This document shows, in pieces, positions 17,210 through 26,504 of a DNA stretch of 64,000 nucleotides. Origin of the DNA: Porticoccus sp002341315. GTDB taxonomy: Bacteria; Pseudomonadota; Gammaproteobacteria; Pseudomonadales; Porticoccaceae. The stretch's first letter is position 1. The number at the start of each line of letters is the position of its first letter. The notes below the pieces were generated by a model, which worked only from the letters and a program-made list of their open reading frames with translations, made no database searches and was not told where the DNA came from. The stretch lies in the NCBI RefSeq assembly GCF_047634355.1, contig NZ_JBLIAL010000013.1; one strand, given 5' to 3'. The position numbers and the translations under genes were made by a program.

Positions 17210-20200
17210 TTGAAAGACTTACTGAATCTGCTCAAGTCACAGGATCAAACCGGCGAGTTTGACGCCATACGTATTGGCCTGGCATCACCGGACATGATCC
17301 GGTCCTGGTCATATGGTGAAGTGAAAAAGCCGGAGACTATTAACTACCGTACCTTCAAGCCCGAGCGGGAAGGTTTGTTCTGCGCCAAGATTTTTGGTCC
17401 GGTAAAGGATTACGAGTGTCTCTGCGGCAAATATAAGCGCATGAAGCACCGCGGTATCGTTTGTGAGAAATGTGGTGTCGAGGTCACACTGGCGAAAGTG
17501 CGTCGGGATCGTATGGGTCACATTGAGCTGGCCTGCCCGGTCGCCCATATCTGGTTCCTGAAATCGCTACCTTCCCGCATTGGTTTGATGCTGGATATGA
17601 CCCTGCGTGAAATCGAGCGTGTTCTCTACTTCGAATCATTTGTGGTTACCGACCCAGGCATGACGACGCTTGAGCGCGGCAACCTGCTGACCGATGAAGA
17701 ATATTTTCAGGCCATGGAAGATTTCGGTGATGACTTCGAAGCTACGATGGGTGCCGAGGGCATTCAGAAGTTGATGAAGGATCTCGATCTGGAGCAGGAA
17801 ATTGCAGATATCCGTGAGGAAATTCCCAATACCCGTTCTGAAACGAAAATCAAGAAACTGTCCAAGCGGTTGAAATTGCTGGAGGCTTTTTTGCACTCTG
17901 GTAATAAACCGGAATGGATGGTGATGGAGGCGTTGCCGGTGTTGCCGCCGGACCTGCGTCCTCTTGTGCCTCTGGACGGCGGGCGTTTCGCCACCTCGGA
18001 CCTCAATGACCTGTACCGCCGGGTTATTAACCGTAACAACCGTTTGAAGCGCCTGCTGGAGTTGAATGCCCCCGATATCATTGTGCGCAATGAAAAACGT
18101 ATGCTGCAGGAGGCCGTCGACGCCCTGCTGGATAACGGTCGTCGCGGCCGGGCCATCACCGGTTCAAACAAGCGTCCGTTGAAATCGCTGGCAGATATGA
18201 TCAAGGGTAAGCAGGGTCGTTTCCGTCAGAACCTGCTGGGCAAGCGCGTGGACTATTCGGGGCGTTCAGTGATTGTTGTCGGCCCGACCTTGCGTCTGCA
18301 TCAGTGTGGCCTGCCAAAGCGTATGGCGCTGGAGCTGTTCAAGCCCTTTATCTTCTCGAAGCTGGAGTTGCGTGGACTGGCAACCACCATTAAAGCGGCC
18401 AAGAAAATGGTTGAGCGTGAAGAGTCGGTGGTTTGGGATATTCTTGATGATGTGATCCGCGAACACCCCGTCTTGCTCAATCGGGCTCCTACGCTTCACC
18501 GTCTCGGTATTCAGGCGTTTGAGCCGGTACTGATTGAAGGTAAAGCCATTCAGTTGCACCCGCTGGTCTGTGCGGCCTACAACGCCGATTTTGACGGCGA
18601 CCAGATGGCGGTCCATGTTCCCCTGACTCTGGAAGCGCAGCTGGAATCCCGGGCATTGATGATGTCCACCAACAACATCCTGTCTCCTGCTAGTGGTGAG
18701 CCGATTATTGTGCCGTCTCAGGATGTTGTGTTGGGTCTCTATTACATGACCCGTGAGCGGATCAATGCGCAGGGTGAAGGCCGGGTGTTTGGTAGCCTTC
18801 AGGAAGTTTCCCGTGTTTATTACGGCAAGCACGCGCATTTGCAGGCAAAGGTAAAAGTTCGTATCCACGAAGTTACTTTCAGCGAAGAAGGTGAGCGTCT
18901 GGCGCGTACCTTTATAGCTGACACGACAGTCGGTCGTGCACTGCTCTGGGGTATCGTCCCGGAGGGGCTGAGTTTTGACCTGGTTAATCAGCCGATGACC
19001 AAAAAGGCGATCTCCCGCATTATCAACCGCTGCTATCGCGATGTTGGTCTCAAGGCCACCGTCATTTTTGCCGACCAGCTGATGTATACCGGTTTCGATT
19101 TCTCCACCAAATCCGGGGTTTCCATTGGAGTTAATGACTTCACTATTCCCGAAGCCAAGGGTGAAATCATTGCCCGAGCGGATGCCGAGGTATTGGAAAT
19201 TGAAAGCCAGTTTTCCTCAGGCCTGGTGACCCAGGGTGAAAAATATAACAAGGTGATCGATATCTGGTCTCGTGCGAATGACCAGGTCGCCAAATCGATG
19301 ATGGATGTCATCAGTACCGAGCCGGTTATCGACCGGGACGGCGTCGAGGTGGAACAGGAGTCATTCAACTCTGTCTATATCATGGCCGATTCCGGGGCGA
19401 GGGGTTCTCCCGCCCAGATTCGTCAGCTGGCTGGTATGCGCGGCCTGATGGCTCGTCCGGATGGTTCGATCATTGAAACGCCCATCACTGCAAACTTCCG
19501 TGAAGGGCTGAACGTGTTGCAGTACTTTATCTCTACTCACGGTGCCCGGAAGGGTCTTGCCGATACCGCTCTGAAAACGGCTAACTCCGGTTATCTGACG
19601 CGGCGCCTGGTGGATGTGTCCCAGGACCTGGTGGTGGTTGAGCATGACTGCGGTACCAGCGAAGGGCTGCTGATGACTCCGGTCATCGAAGGTGGTGACA
19701 TTATTGAATCACTCGGTGACCGGATCTTGGGCCGGGTGGTGGCAGTGGATGTGATGAAAGCTGGATCCAATGATATCGCCATTGAAGCTGGCCTTATGAT
19801 TGACGAAAAATGGGTTGATCGCATTGAGGCAATGGGTATCGATGAGCTGGTCGTTCGCTCCCCCATTACCTGTGAAACCCGTTTTGGTATTTGCTCCGTC
19901 TGCTATGGCCGTGATCTCGCCAGGGGCCACATGGTCAATCCTGGAGAAGCTATCGGGGTGATCGCAGCCCAGTCCATCGGTGAACCGGGCACTCAGTTGA
20001 CAATGCGGACCTTCCACATTGGTGGTGCGGCGTCACGCGCCTCTGCTGTGGACAGCATCCAGGTAAAAATGAGTGGCACTGTGCGGCTTGTTAATATCAA
20101 GGTGGTCGAGCGTGAAAACGGCGAACTGGTTGCCGTTTCCCGGTCGGGTGAACTGGCTCTGGCGGATGAAAACGGCCGCGAACGCGAACGCTATAAGCTG

Positions 20201-21427
20201 CCCTATGGTGCTACGATCAATGTGAAAGAGGGCGCCAGGGTGCAGGCGGGTGAAGTGGTGGCCAACTGGGACCCGCACACCCACCCGATTATTACAGAAG
20301 TGGCAGGCCATATAGCGTTCTCCGGTATGGAAGAGGGGCTCAGTACCCGTACGCAAACGGATGAGCTGACCGGCCTTTCCAATATTGCCGTGTTGGATCC
20401 CAATGAGCGCCCATCTGCAGGCAAGGATCTCAAGCCGATGGTGACCATGCTGGATGACAAGGGCAAGGAGATGACCTTCCCCAGCTCGACTGTTCCAGCA
20501 CACTACATGCTGCCCACCCACGCCCTTCTCAGTGTCAGCAATGGGAGCCGGGTCGGTGCGGGTGATGTTATCGCACGGATCCCTCAGGAGGGGTCGAAAA
20601 CCCGTGATATCACCGGTGGTTTGCCCCGGGTAGCGGATTTGTTTGAAGCGCGTCGTCCCAAGGACCCCGCCATTCTTGCCGAGGTGACTGGTACTGTTAC
20701 TTTTGGTAAGGAAACCAAGGGTAAGCGCCGTTTGGTGATTACCCCGACGGATGGCCAGACATTGCCAGACGGAAGCCCCTTCTATGAAGAGCTGATTCCC
20801 AAATGGCGTCAGTTGGGCGTGTTCGAGGGTGAGCATGTCGAGAAAGGGGAGGTGATAGCCGACGGGCCTGCCAATCCTCACGATATTTTGCGTTTGCAAG
20901 GTGTGGATTCGCTGGCGAAGTATGTCGTCAATGAAATTCAGGACGTCTACCGTCTGCAAGGCGTAAAAATCAATGACAAGCATATTGAGGTCATTGTTCG
21001 CCAGATGCTGCGCAAAGTCGAAATTAGCGATATGGGTGACTCCTCGTTCGTAAAAGGTGAGCAGGTGGAGTACAACCGCGTCCTGGAAGAGAACGAAGTG
21101 CTCTACAACGATGGCAAGACTCCGGCTAAATTTGAGCGCCTGTTGCTGGGTATAACCAAGGCTTCGCTGGCTACGGAAAGCTTTATTTCAGCCGCCTCCT
21201 TCCAGGAAACAACGCGAGTCCTCACCGAGGCCTCTGTTACCGGTAAAGCTGATTTCCTGCGCGGCTTGAAAGAAAATGTGGTGGTGGGGCGTCTGGTGCC
21301 AGCCGGTACGGGTCTTACCTATCACAAGCAACGTCGCGAAGCCCGGGAAGTTATTGGTGAAACAACGGTGAGTGCCAGCGATATTGAGGCAGCATTAAGC
21401 GAGGCGCTGAATTCGAGCGACGAATAA
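17210..21427 (+). CDS. rpoC: DNA-directed RNA polymerase subunit beta'
   Basis: Carries the catalytic Mg site of RNA polymerase. The 1405 residues have the N-terminal zinc ribbon (CLCGKYKRMKHRGIVCEKCG), the absolutely conserved NADFDGDQMAVH, a bridge helix and trigger loop region (GEPGTQLTMRTFHIGGAAS), and the second zinc site (CETRFGICSVCYGRDLARG). The start is TTG at 17210, giving KDLLNLLKSQ; this is where RpoC proteins begin, and AGAAAGG lies just upstream. A TTG start is also my recollection for Pseudomonas rpoC. A terminator hairpin follows 12 bases after the stop. Confidence 0.98.
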   Translation: MKDLLNLLKSQDQTGEFDAIRIGLASPDMIRSWSYGEVKKPETINYRTFKPEREGLFCAKIFGPVKDYECLCGKYKRMKHRGIVCEKCGVEVTLAKVRRDRMGHIELACPVAHIWFLKSLPSRIGLMLDMTLREIERVLYFESFVVTDPGMTTLERGNLLTDEEYFQAMEDFGDDFEATMGAEGIQKLMKDLDLEQEIADIREEIPNTRSETKIKKLSKRLKLLEAFLHSGNKPEWMVMEALPVLPPDLRPLVPLDGGRFATSDLNDLYRRVINRNNRLKRLLELNAPDIIVRNEKRMLQEAVDALLDNGRRGRAITGSNKRPLKSLADMIKGKQGRFRQNLLGKRVDYSGRSVIVVGPTLRLHQCGLPKRMALELFKPFIFSKLELRGLATTIKAAKKMVEREESVVWDILDDVIREHPVLLNRAPTLHRLGIQAFEPVLIEGKAIQLHPLVCAAYNADFDGDQMAVHVPLTLEAQLESRALMMSTNNILSPASGEPIIVPSQDVVLGLYYMTRERINAQGEGRVFGSLQEVSRVYYGKHAHLQAKVKVRIHEVTFSEEGERLARTFIADTTVGRALLWGIVPEGLSFDLVNQPMTKKAISRIINRCYRDVGLKATVIFADQLMYTGFDFSTKSGVSIGVNDFTIPEAKGEIIARADAEVLEIESQFSSGLVTQGEKYNKVIDIWSRANDQVAKSMMDVISTEPVIDRDGVEVEQESFNSVYIMADSGARGSPAQIRQLAGMRGLMARPDGSIIETPITANFREGLNVLQYFISTHGARKGLADTALKTANSGYLTRRLVDVSQDLVVVEHDCGTSEGLLMTPVIEGGDIIESLGDRILGRVVAVDVMKAGSNDIAIEAGLMIDEKWVDRIEAMGIDELVVRSPITCETRFGICSVCYGRDLARGHMVNPGEAIGVIAAQSIGEPGTQLTMRTFHIGGAASRASAVDSIQVKMSGTVRLVNIKVVERENGELVAVSRSGELALADENGRERERYKLPYGATINVKEGARVQAGEVVANWDPHTHPIITEVAGHIAFSGMEEGLSTRTQTDELTGLSNIAVLDPNERPSAGKDLKPMVTMLDDKGKEMTFPSSTVPAHYMLPTHALLSVSNGSRVGAGDVIARIPQEGSKTRDITGGLPRVADLFEARRPKDPAILAEVTGTVTFGKETKGKRRLVITPTDGQTLPDGSPFYEELIPKWRQLGVFEGEHVEKGEVIADGPANPHDILRLQGVDSLAKYVVNEIQDVYRLQGVKINDKHIEVIVRQMLRKVEISDMGDSSFVKGEQVEYNRVLEENEVLYNDGKTPAKFERLLLGITKASLATESFISAASFQETTRVLTEASVTGKADFLRGLKENVVVGRLVPAGTGLTYHKQRREAREVIGETTVSASDIEAALSEALNSSDE

Positions 21428-21439
21428 AATTTGCTTTGC

Positions 21440-21461
21440 AAGCGGCCCACACGGGCCGCTT
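21440..21461 (+). terminator. Hairpin terminator after rpoC
   Basis: AAGCGGCCC and GGGCCGCTT form a perfect 9-bp stem with loop ACAC directly after rpoC. No real T-tract follows (GACTCGC), so it may be a Rho-assisted or partial terminator, or an mRNA 3' stabiliser. Its last two bases are shared with the -35 box of the next promoter. Confidence 0.65.
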
Positions 21462-21488
21462 GACTCGCAGGTTCTCTGTCTTTAGAAT
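21460..21488 (+). promoter_or_regulatory. Promoter of the str operon (rpsL-rpsG-fusA-tuf)
   Basis: TTGACT (21460-21465) and TAGAAT (21483-21488) are separated by 17 bases and followed by GCCGCCTCCC. The geometry and discriminator match the promoters at 7237 and 26094. Transcription would start near 21495 and give a leader of about 80 bases. Confidence 0.8.
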
Positions 21489-21535
21489 GCCGCCTCCCTA
21501 AAGTGGGGTCCAGCTATCTGGATCTATTTATTGGA

Positions 21536-21558
21536 GCCTTCTGCGCGAAGGCGTTTTT
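21536..21558 (+). promoter_or_regulatory. Terminator-like hairpin in the rpsL leader
   Basis: GCCTTC and GAAGGC enclose TGCGC and are followed by GTTTTT, 18 bases before the rpsL ATG and just ahead of its TGGAG ribosome site. It has the form of a small intrinsic terminator or attenuator placed inside the leader. Confidence 0.55.
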
Positions 21559-21575
21559 ATATCTGGAGTTAATGA

Positions 21576-21950
21576 ATGGCAACGATCAATCAGTTGGTTC
21601 GTAAGCCGAGGAAACGCAGAGTTGCCAAGAGCGACGTTCCTGCATTGCAAGCTTGTCCCCAGCGTCGCGGTGTCTGTACCCGCGTTTATACAACAACGCC
21701 AAAAAAACCAAACTCGGCACTGCGTAAAGTTTGCCGGGTTCGCCTGACAAATGGTTACGAAGTCAGTTCTTACATTGGCGGCGAAGGGCATAACCTGCAA
21801 GAGCACAGCGTGGTTCTGATTCGTGGCGGTCGTGTCAAGGATTTGCCGGGTGTTCGTTATCACACCGTGCGAGGCAGTCTGGATACCGCTGGCGTGAATA
21901 ATCGCAAACAGCGCCGTTCCAAATATGGTACGAAACGTCCCAAAAAATAA
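21576..21950 (+). CDS. rpsL: 30S ribosomal protein S12
   Basis: Decoding-centre protein and the target altered in streptomycin resistance. The 124 residues include TTPKKPNSALRKV and the RVKDLPGVRYH loop, with lysines at the positions equivalent to K42/43 and K87/88, so the allele looks streptomycin-sensitive. The ATG follows TGGAG by seven bases. It is the first gene of the str operon. Confidence 0.98.
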   Translation: MATINQLVRKPRKRRVAKSDVPALQACPQRRGVCTRVYTTTPKKPNSALRKVCRVRLTNGYEVSSYIGGEGHNLQEHSVVLIRGGRVKDLPGVRYHTVRGSLDTAGVNNRKQRRSKYGTKRPKK

Positions 21951-22045
21951 CGGACGTACTGTGTGTCGGTAAGAAGAACTGAGTAAGGCCGGGTGCGCAT
22001 CAGCGCTCAGTGAATCCCGGATAGCCCTGAAGAGAAGAGCAGACT

Positions 22046-22516
22046 ATGCCTAGAAGAAGAGTTGTCGCCAAACGCGAAATTTTACCCGATCCAAAATTCG
22101 GTAATGTAACGTTGGCAAAGTTTATGAACCACGTCATGGTAAGTGGCAAAAAATCTGTTGCCGAGCGTATCGTTTACGGTGCGCTGACAGTGGTTCAAAC
22201 CCGTTTGAAAGAAGATCCTGTGATGGCTTTTGAGACAGCACTGGATAATATTGCGCCGATGGTTGAAGTTAAGTCCCGCCGGGTCGGTGGTGCAACCTAT
22301 CAGGTGCCTGTTGAAGTGCGTCCGTCCCGCCGTGTTGCGCTGGCAATGCGCTGGATGGTGGACTACGCCCGCAATCGTGGTGAGAAATCCATGTCCCAAC
22401 GTCTGGCTGGCGAGATAGTCGATGCCTACCAGAACAAGGGTGGTGCTGTGAAGAAGCGTGAAGACGTCCACCGTATGGCGGAAGCCAACAAGGCGTTCTC
22501 ACACTTCCGGTTCTAG
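22046..22516 (+). CDS. rpsG: 30S ribosomal protein S7
   Basis: Primary 16S rRNA-binding protein that starts assembly of the 30S head; in E. coli it also represses the str operon through the rpsL-rpsG gap. The 156 residues start MPRRRVVAKREILPDPKFGN and include the beta-hairpin GGATYQVPVEVRPSRR. Length is the common 155-156 form. The preceding gap (95 bases) is long enough for the S7 regulatory site known in E. coli. Confidence 0.98.
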   Translation: MPRRRVVAKREILPDPKFGNVTLAKFMNHVMVSGKKSVAERIVYGALTVVQTRLKEDPVMAFETALDNIAPMVEVKSRRVGGATYQVPVEVRPSRRVALAMRWMVDYARNRGEKSMSQRLAGEIVDAYQNKGGAVKKREDVHRMAEANKAFSHFRF

Positions 22517-22542
22517 TTCCGGTTGGTGTGCTTTCGTTTTGC

Positions 22543-22580
22543 AAAAGGGTAGCTGGCATACAGCTACCTTTTGTAATTTT
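22543..22580 (+). terminator. Candidate attenuator between rpsG and fusA
   Basis: AAAAGGGTAGCTG and CAGCTACCTTTT form a 12-bp stem with one bulged G and a GCATA loop, followed by GTAATTTTT. It lies 27 bases after the rpsG stop and 30 bases before the fusA start. It would let S12/S7 output be set apart from EF-G/EF-Tu. Confidence 0.55.
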
Positions 22581-22609
22581 TAAGATTAATTGTTTGTTGG
22601 GGAAAAATT

Positions 22610-24715
22610 GTGGCTCGTAAGACTCCCATTGCCCGTTACCGAAATATTGGTATTTGTGCGCACGTAGATGCTGGTAAAACGACTACGACAGAGCGTGTGT
22701 TGTTCTACACGGGACTGTCACACAAGCTGGGCGAAGTGCATGATGGCGCAGCCACCACTGACTGGATGGCTCAGGAGCAGGAGCGTGGTATCACGATCAC
22801 CTCGGCGGCTGTCACCACTTTCTGGCAAGGCATGGATCAGCAGTTCGATCAACACCGAATCAATGTGATCGATACACCTGGTCACGTTGACTTTACCATT
22901 GAGGTTGAGCGTTCGCTGCGAGTACTGGATGGTGCGGTGGTGGTGCTCTGTGGGTCTTCCGGCGTTCAGCCGCAGACTGAAACGGTATGGCGGCAGGCCA
23001 ATAAGTACGAAGTGCCGCGCATGGTGTTTGTGAACAAGATGGATCGCGCCGGTGCTGACTATATGATGGTTGTCCGTCAGCTTAAGGAGCGCCTTGGGGC
23101 TAATGCCGTGCCATTGCAGATGACAATTGGCTCCGAAGAGAACTTCAAGGGTGTGGTCGATCTGATCAAAATGAAGGCGGTGCTTTGGAACGAGGCCGAC
23201 CAGGGTATGACATTTCAATATGCCGAAATACCGGCAGAGATGGCTGACCAGTGTCAGGAGATGCGTGAATTCATGGTTGAGGCCGCTGCCGAAGCCAATG
23301 AAGAGTTGATGAACAAATATCTTGAGGGCGAAGCGCTTAGCGAGGCAGAGATCAAGGCCGGATTGCGTGCTCGTACACTGGCTAACGAAATCGTGCCGGT
23401 TCTCGGTGGATCAGCCTTCAAAAACAAAGGTGTTCAGGCCGTGCTGGATGCGGTGGTTGAATATTTGCCGGCACCCACGGAAGTGAAGGCCATTGAGGGT
23501 ATTCTCGATGATGGCGAGACAGTGGCGGTGCGCAAGGCCGATGACGATGAGCCCTTCTCTGCGCTGGCGTTTAAAATTGCTACCGATCCCTTTGTGGGTA
23601 CGCTGACGTTTTTCCGTGTTTACTCCGGTACGCTGAATTCTGGCGATACGGTCTTAAATCCGGTCAAGAGCAAGAAGGAACGTATCGGCCGTATGGTGCA
23701 AATGCACGCCAATAATCGCGAAGAGATCAAGCAGGTGCTGGCGGGTGATATTGCAGCGGCGATTGGTCTAAAAGATGTGACCACAGGTGATACGCTCTGT
23801 GATTTGAACAATATTATTACACTGGAGCGCATGGAGTTTCCGGAGCCGGTAATCTCGGTTGCCGTAGAGCCAAAATCCAAGGCCGACCAGGAAAAAATGG
23901 GCATTGCATTAGGCAAACTCGCCCAGGAAGACCCCTCTTTCCGTGTCAAAACGGATGAAGAGACAGGTCAGACCATTATCTCTGGTATGGGCGAGCTGCA
24001 TTTGGATATTCTGGTAGACCGGATGCGTCGCGAGTTTAATGTCGAGGCTAATATCGGTAAGCCCCAAGTAGCCTACCGCGAAGCAATTCGCAATACCTGT
24101 GAGATTGAAGGTAAGTTTGTGCGTCAGTCCGGTGGTCGTGGTCAGTACGGTCACGTCTGGATCCGGTTTGAGCCGGGCGAGGATGAGAATGCTGAGGGGC
24201 TGGAGTTCGTCAACGAAGTTGTCGGTGGTGTGGTTCCCAAGGAATATATTCCGGCTGTCCAAAAGGGTATCGAAGAGCAGATGCAGAATGGTGTGCTCGC
24301 CGGTTATCCTCTGCTGGGCTTGAAGGCGACAGCCTATGACGGCTCGTACCACGATGTCGATTCGTCTGAAATGGCCTATAAAATTGCTGCGTCTATGGCG
24401 ACCAAGCAGCTTGCCCAAAAAGGTGGTGCTGTTCTGCTTGAGCCTATCATGAAAGTTGAGGTGATTACGCCCGAGGAAAATATGGGGGACGTGGTCGGTG
24501 ATCTCAACCGCCGCCGTGGCATTATTCTCGGTATGGACGAAAGTGTTTCAGGAAAAGTTATTAATGTAGAGGTGCCCCTGGCAGAGATGTTTGGTTACGC
24601 AACCGACTTGCGTTCAGCCACTCAGGGCCGCGCTACATTTGCTATGGAATTTAACAAATACGCCGAGGCGCCGCGCAATATTGCCGATGAAGTCATCGCA
24701 AAAAACCAGCGCTAA
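22610..24715 (+). CDS. fusA: Elongation factor G
   Basis: GTPase that drives ribosomal translocation and, with RRF, recycling. The 701 residues start ARKTPIARYRNIGICAHVDAG (GTG start, GGGGA upstream). They contain the P-loop AHVDAGKTTTT, switch II DTPGHVDF, NKMDRAGADY, and the domain IV loop region GGRGQYGHVWI. Length equals the standard EF-G1 (about 700). It is coupled to tuf copy 2, which starts 43 bases later. Confidence 0.98.
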   Translation: MARKTPIARYRNIGICAHVDAGKTTTTERVLFYTGLSHKLGEVHDGAATTDWMAQEQERGITITSAAVTTFWQGMDQQFDQHRINVIDTPGHVDFTIEVERSLRVLDGAVVVLCGSSGVQPQTETVWRQANKYEVPRMVFVNKMDRAGADYMMVVRQLKERLGANAVPLQMTIGSEENFKGVVDLIKMKAVLWNEADQGMTFQYAEIPAEMADQCQEMREFMVEAAAEANEELMNKYLEGEALSEAEIKAGLRARTLANEIVPVLGGSAFKNKGVQAVLDAVVEYLPAPTEVKAIEGILDDGETVAVRKADDDEPFSALAFKIATDPFVGTLTFFRVYSGTLNSGDTVLNPVKSKKERIGRMVQMHANNREEIKQVLAGDIAAAIGLKDVTTGDTLCDLNNIITLERMEFPEPVISVAVEPKSKADQEKMGIALGKLAQEDPSFRVKTDEETGQTIISGMGELHLDILVDRMRREFNVEANIGKPQVAYREAIRNTCEIEGKFVRQSGGRGQYGHVWIRFEPGEDENAEGLEFVNEVVGGVVPKEYIPAVQKGIEEQMQNGVLAGYPLLGLKATAYDGSYHDVDSSEMAYKIAASMATKQLAQKGGAVLLEPIMKVEVITPEENMGDVVGDLNRRRGIILGMDESVSGKVINVEVPLAEMFGYATDLRSATQGRATFAMEFNKYAEAPRNIADEVIAKNQR

Positions 24716-24758
24716 TTTTTGAAATATTAAAAAGCATATCTTTAAGAGGATCTAGACA

Positions 24759-25985
24759 ATGGGAAAAGCAAAGTTTGAACGTAACAAGCCCCACGTAAAC
24801 GTTGGCACGATTGGTCACGTTGACCACGGTAAGACGACCCTGACAGCGGCGCTGACGCGGGTTTGCTTCGAAACTTGGGGCAGTGGCTCGGCGATGGCCT
24901 TTGATGGTATTGATAATGCGCCGGAAGAGCGCGAGCGCGGTATCACGATTGCGACATCCCATGTTGAATACGATTCTCCGAGCCGTCACTACGCACACGT
25001 TGATTGCCCGGGTCACGCCGACTATGTAAAAAACATGATCACCGGTGCTGCGCAGATGGATGGTGCGATTCTGGTGTGTGGTGCGACAGATGGCCCGATG
25101 CCACAAACCCGGGAGCATATTCTGCTGTCCCGTCAGGTGGGTGTGCCCTACGTTGTGGTGTTTCTGAACAAGGCAGACCTGCTGGCAGAAGATTGCGGTG
25201 GTGTTGGCTCTGAAGAATACAACGAGATGATCGAGCTGGTTGAAATGGAGCTCCGTGAGCTGCTGGATGCCTACGACTTCCCGGGTGACGATACCCCTAT
25301 TATTGCCGGTTCAGCCCTGATGGCGCTGAACGGTGAAGACGACAACGAGCTGGGTACCACGGCGGTTCGCAAGCTGGTCGAGGCGCTGGATGCCTATATC
25401 CCTGAGCCGGAACGTGCGATTGACCAGCCGTTCCTGATGCCGATTGAAGACGTATTTTCGATCTCTGGACGCGGCACGGTAGTGACCGGGCGTGTTGAAC
25501 GCGGTGTTGTCAAAGTGGGCGAAGAGATCGAGATTGTGGGTATCCGGGATACCACCAAGACAGTCTGCACCGGTGTTGAGATGTTCCGGAAGCTGCTGGA
25601 CGAAGGTCGTGCTGGTGAGAACGTTGGTGTTCTGCTTCGCGGAACCAAGCGTGATGACGTTGAGCGCGGTCAGGTTCTGTGTAAGCCGGGCAGCATCAAG
25701 CCGCATACCAAGTTTGAGGCAGAGGTTTACGTGCTGTCCAAGGACGAGGGAGGGCGTCACACGCCGTTCTTCAAGGGCTACCGTCCGCAGTTCTACTTCC
25801 GCACGACGGATGTGACAGGCGCTTGTGAGCTGCCTGAGGGTGTGGAGATGGTTATGCCTGGAGATAACGTCCAGATGACAGTGACGCTGATTGCGCCGAT
25901 TGCAATGGAAGACGGGCTGCGCTTTGCGATTCGTGAAGGTGGTCGCACGGTCGGTGCCGGCGTGGTCGCTAAAATTATTGAGTAA
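24759..25985 (+). CDS. tuf: Elongation factor Tu, copy 2
   Basis: Second EF-Tu gene, in the str operon position (tufA of E. coli). The protein has 408 residues and is identical to copy 1 except for residue 2 (Gly instead of Ser). The DNA differs otherwise only by one silent change (T at 25943 against C at 9209). The same insert after NKAD is present (25179-25232). AAGAGG precedes the ATG by about nine bases. A strong terminator follows at 26013. Confidence 0.98.
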   Translation: MGKAKFERNKPHVNVGTIGHVDHGKTTLTAALTRVCFETWGSGSAMAFDGIDNAPEERERGITIATSHVEYDSPSRHYAHVDCPGHADYVKNMITGAAQMDGAILVCGATDGPMPQTREHILLSRQVGVPYVVVFLNKADLLAEDCGGVGSEEYNEMIELVEMELRELLDAYDFPGDDTPIIAGSALMALNGEDDNELGTTAVRKLVEALDAYIPEPERAIDQPFLMPIEDVFSISGRGTVVTGRVERGVVKVGEEIEIVGIRDTTKTVCTGVEMFRKLLDEGRAGENVGVLLRGTKRDDVERGQVLCKPGSIKPHTKFEAEVYVLSKDEGGRHTPFFKGYRPQFYFRTTDVTGACELPEGVEMVMPGDNVQMTVTLIAPIAMEDGLRFAIREGGRTVGAGVVAKIIE

Positions 25986-26012
25986 TAGCAATAAAGTACC
26001 TGTCTTGTTTGC

Positions 26013-26036
26013 GGGGGTCACTGTGGCCCCCTTTTT
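26013..26036 (+). terminator. Intrinsic terminator of the str operon
   Basis: GGGGGTCA and TGGCCCCC (one G-T pair) with loop CTG are followed by TTTTT, 27 bases after tuf copy 2. It separates the str operon from the S10 operon. Confidence 0.9.
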
Positions 26037-26093
26037 ATCGCGATGCTATTGATCGCTAGCTGATAAAAATCGCCTGGTGTAACAGGTTTTTGC

Positions 26094-26122
26094 TTGACAG
26101 GGGTTGGGGGCAGACTTAGAAT
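26094..26122 (+). promoter_or_regulatory. Promoter of the S10 operon
   Basis: TTGACA (26094-26099) is a perfect -35 box. Seventeen bases later comes TAGAAT (26117-26122), followed by CTCGCCTCC. The predicted start is near 26129, about 65 bases before rpsJ. The -10 and discriminator repeat those at 7260 and 21483. Confidence 0.88.
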
Positions 26123-26192
26123 CTCGCCTCCATTTTTCCGGGTCCCGATGTGCGGGATTCGATGGCTCTTTAGACAGTTGGAGTTTGATTCC

Positions 26193-26504
26193 ATGCAGGA
26201 TCAGCGTATTCGTATTCGCCTGAAGGCTTTTGATCACAAGCTGATTGATGCTTCCACGCAGGAAATTGTTGAGACGGCAAAGCGTACCGGGGCCCAGATT
26301 CGTGGACCGATTCCCCTGCCAACTCGCAAAGAACGTTTTACTATTTTGATTTCACCGCATGTTAATAAAGATGCGCGTGATCAATATGAAATCCGTACCC
26401 ACAAGCGGTTACTGGATATTGTTGAGCCGACAGAGAAAACTGTTGATGCCCTGATGAAGCTGGATCTGGCCGCAGGTGTTGAGGTTCAAATTAGCCTGAC
26501 ATAA
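26193..26504 (+). CDS. rpsJ: 30S ribosomal protein S10 (NusE)
   Basis: Small-subunit head protein and, as NusE, a partner of NusB and NusG in antitermination. The 103 residues start MQDQRIRIRLKAFDHKLIDAS. The true ATG at 26193 has GGAG nine bases upstream; the open frame extends back through the promoter to 26094, which cannot be coding. First gene of the S10 operon. Confidence 0.98.
   Translation: MQDQRIRIRLKAFDHKLIDASTQEIVETAKRTGAQIRGPIPLPTRKERFTILISPHVNKDARDQYEIRTHKRLLDIVEPTEKTVDALMKLDLAAGVEVQISLT

Noticed and set aside
20033..20983. 316-codon minus-strand frame
   Set aside because: It is antisense to the conserved C-terminal part of rpoC.
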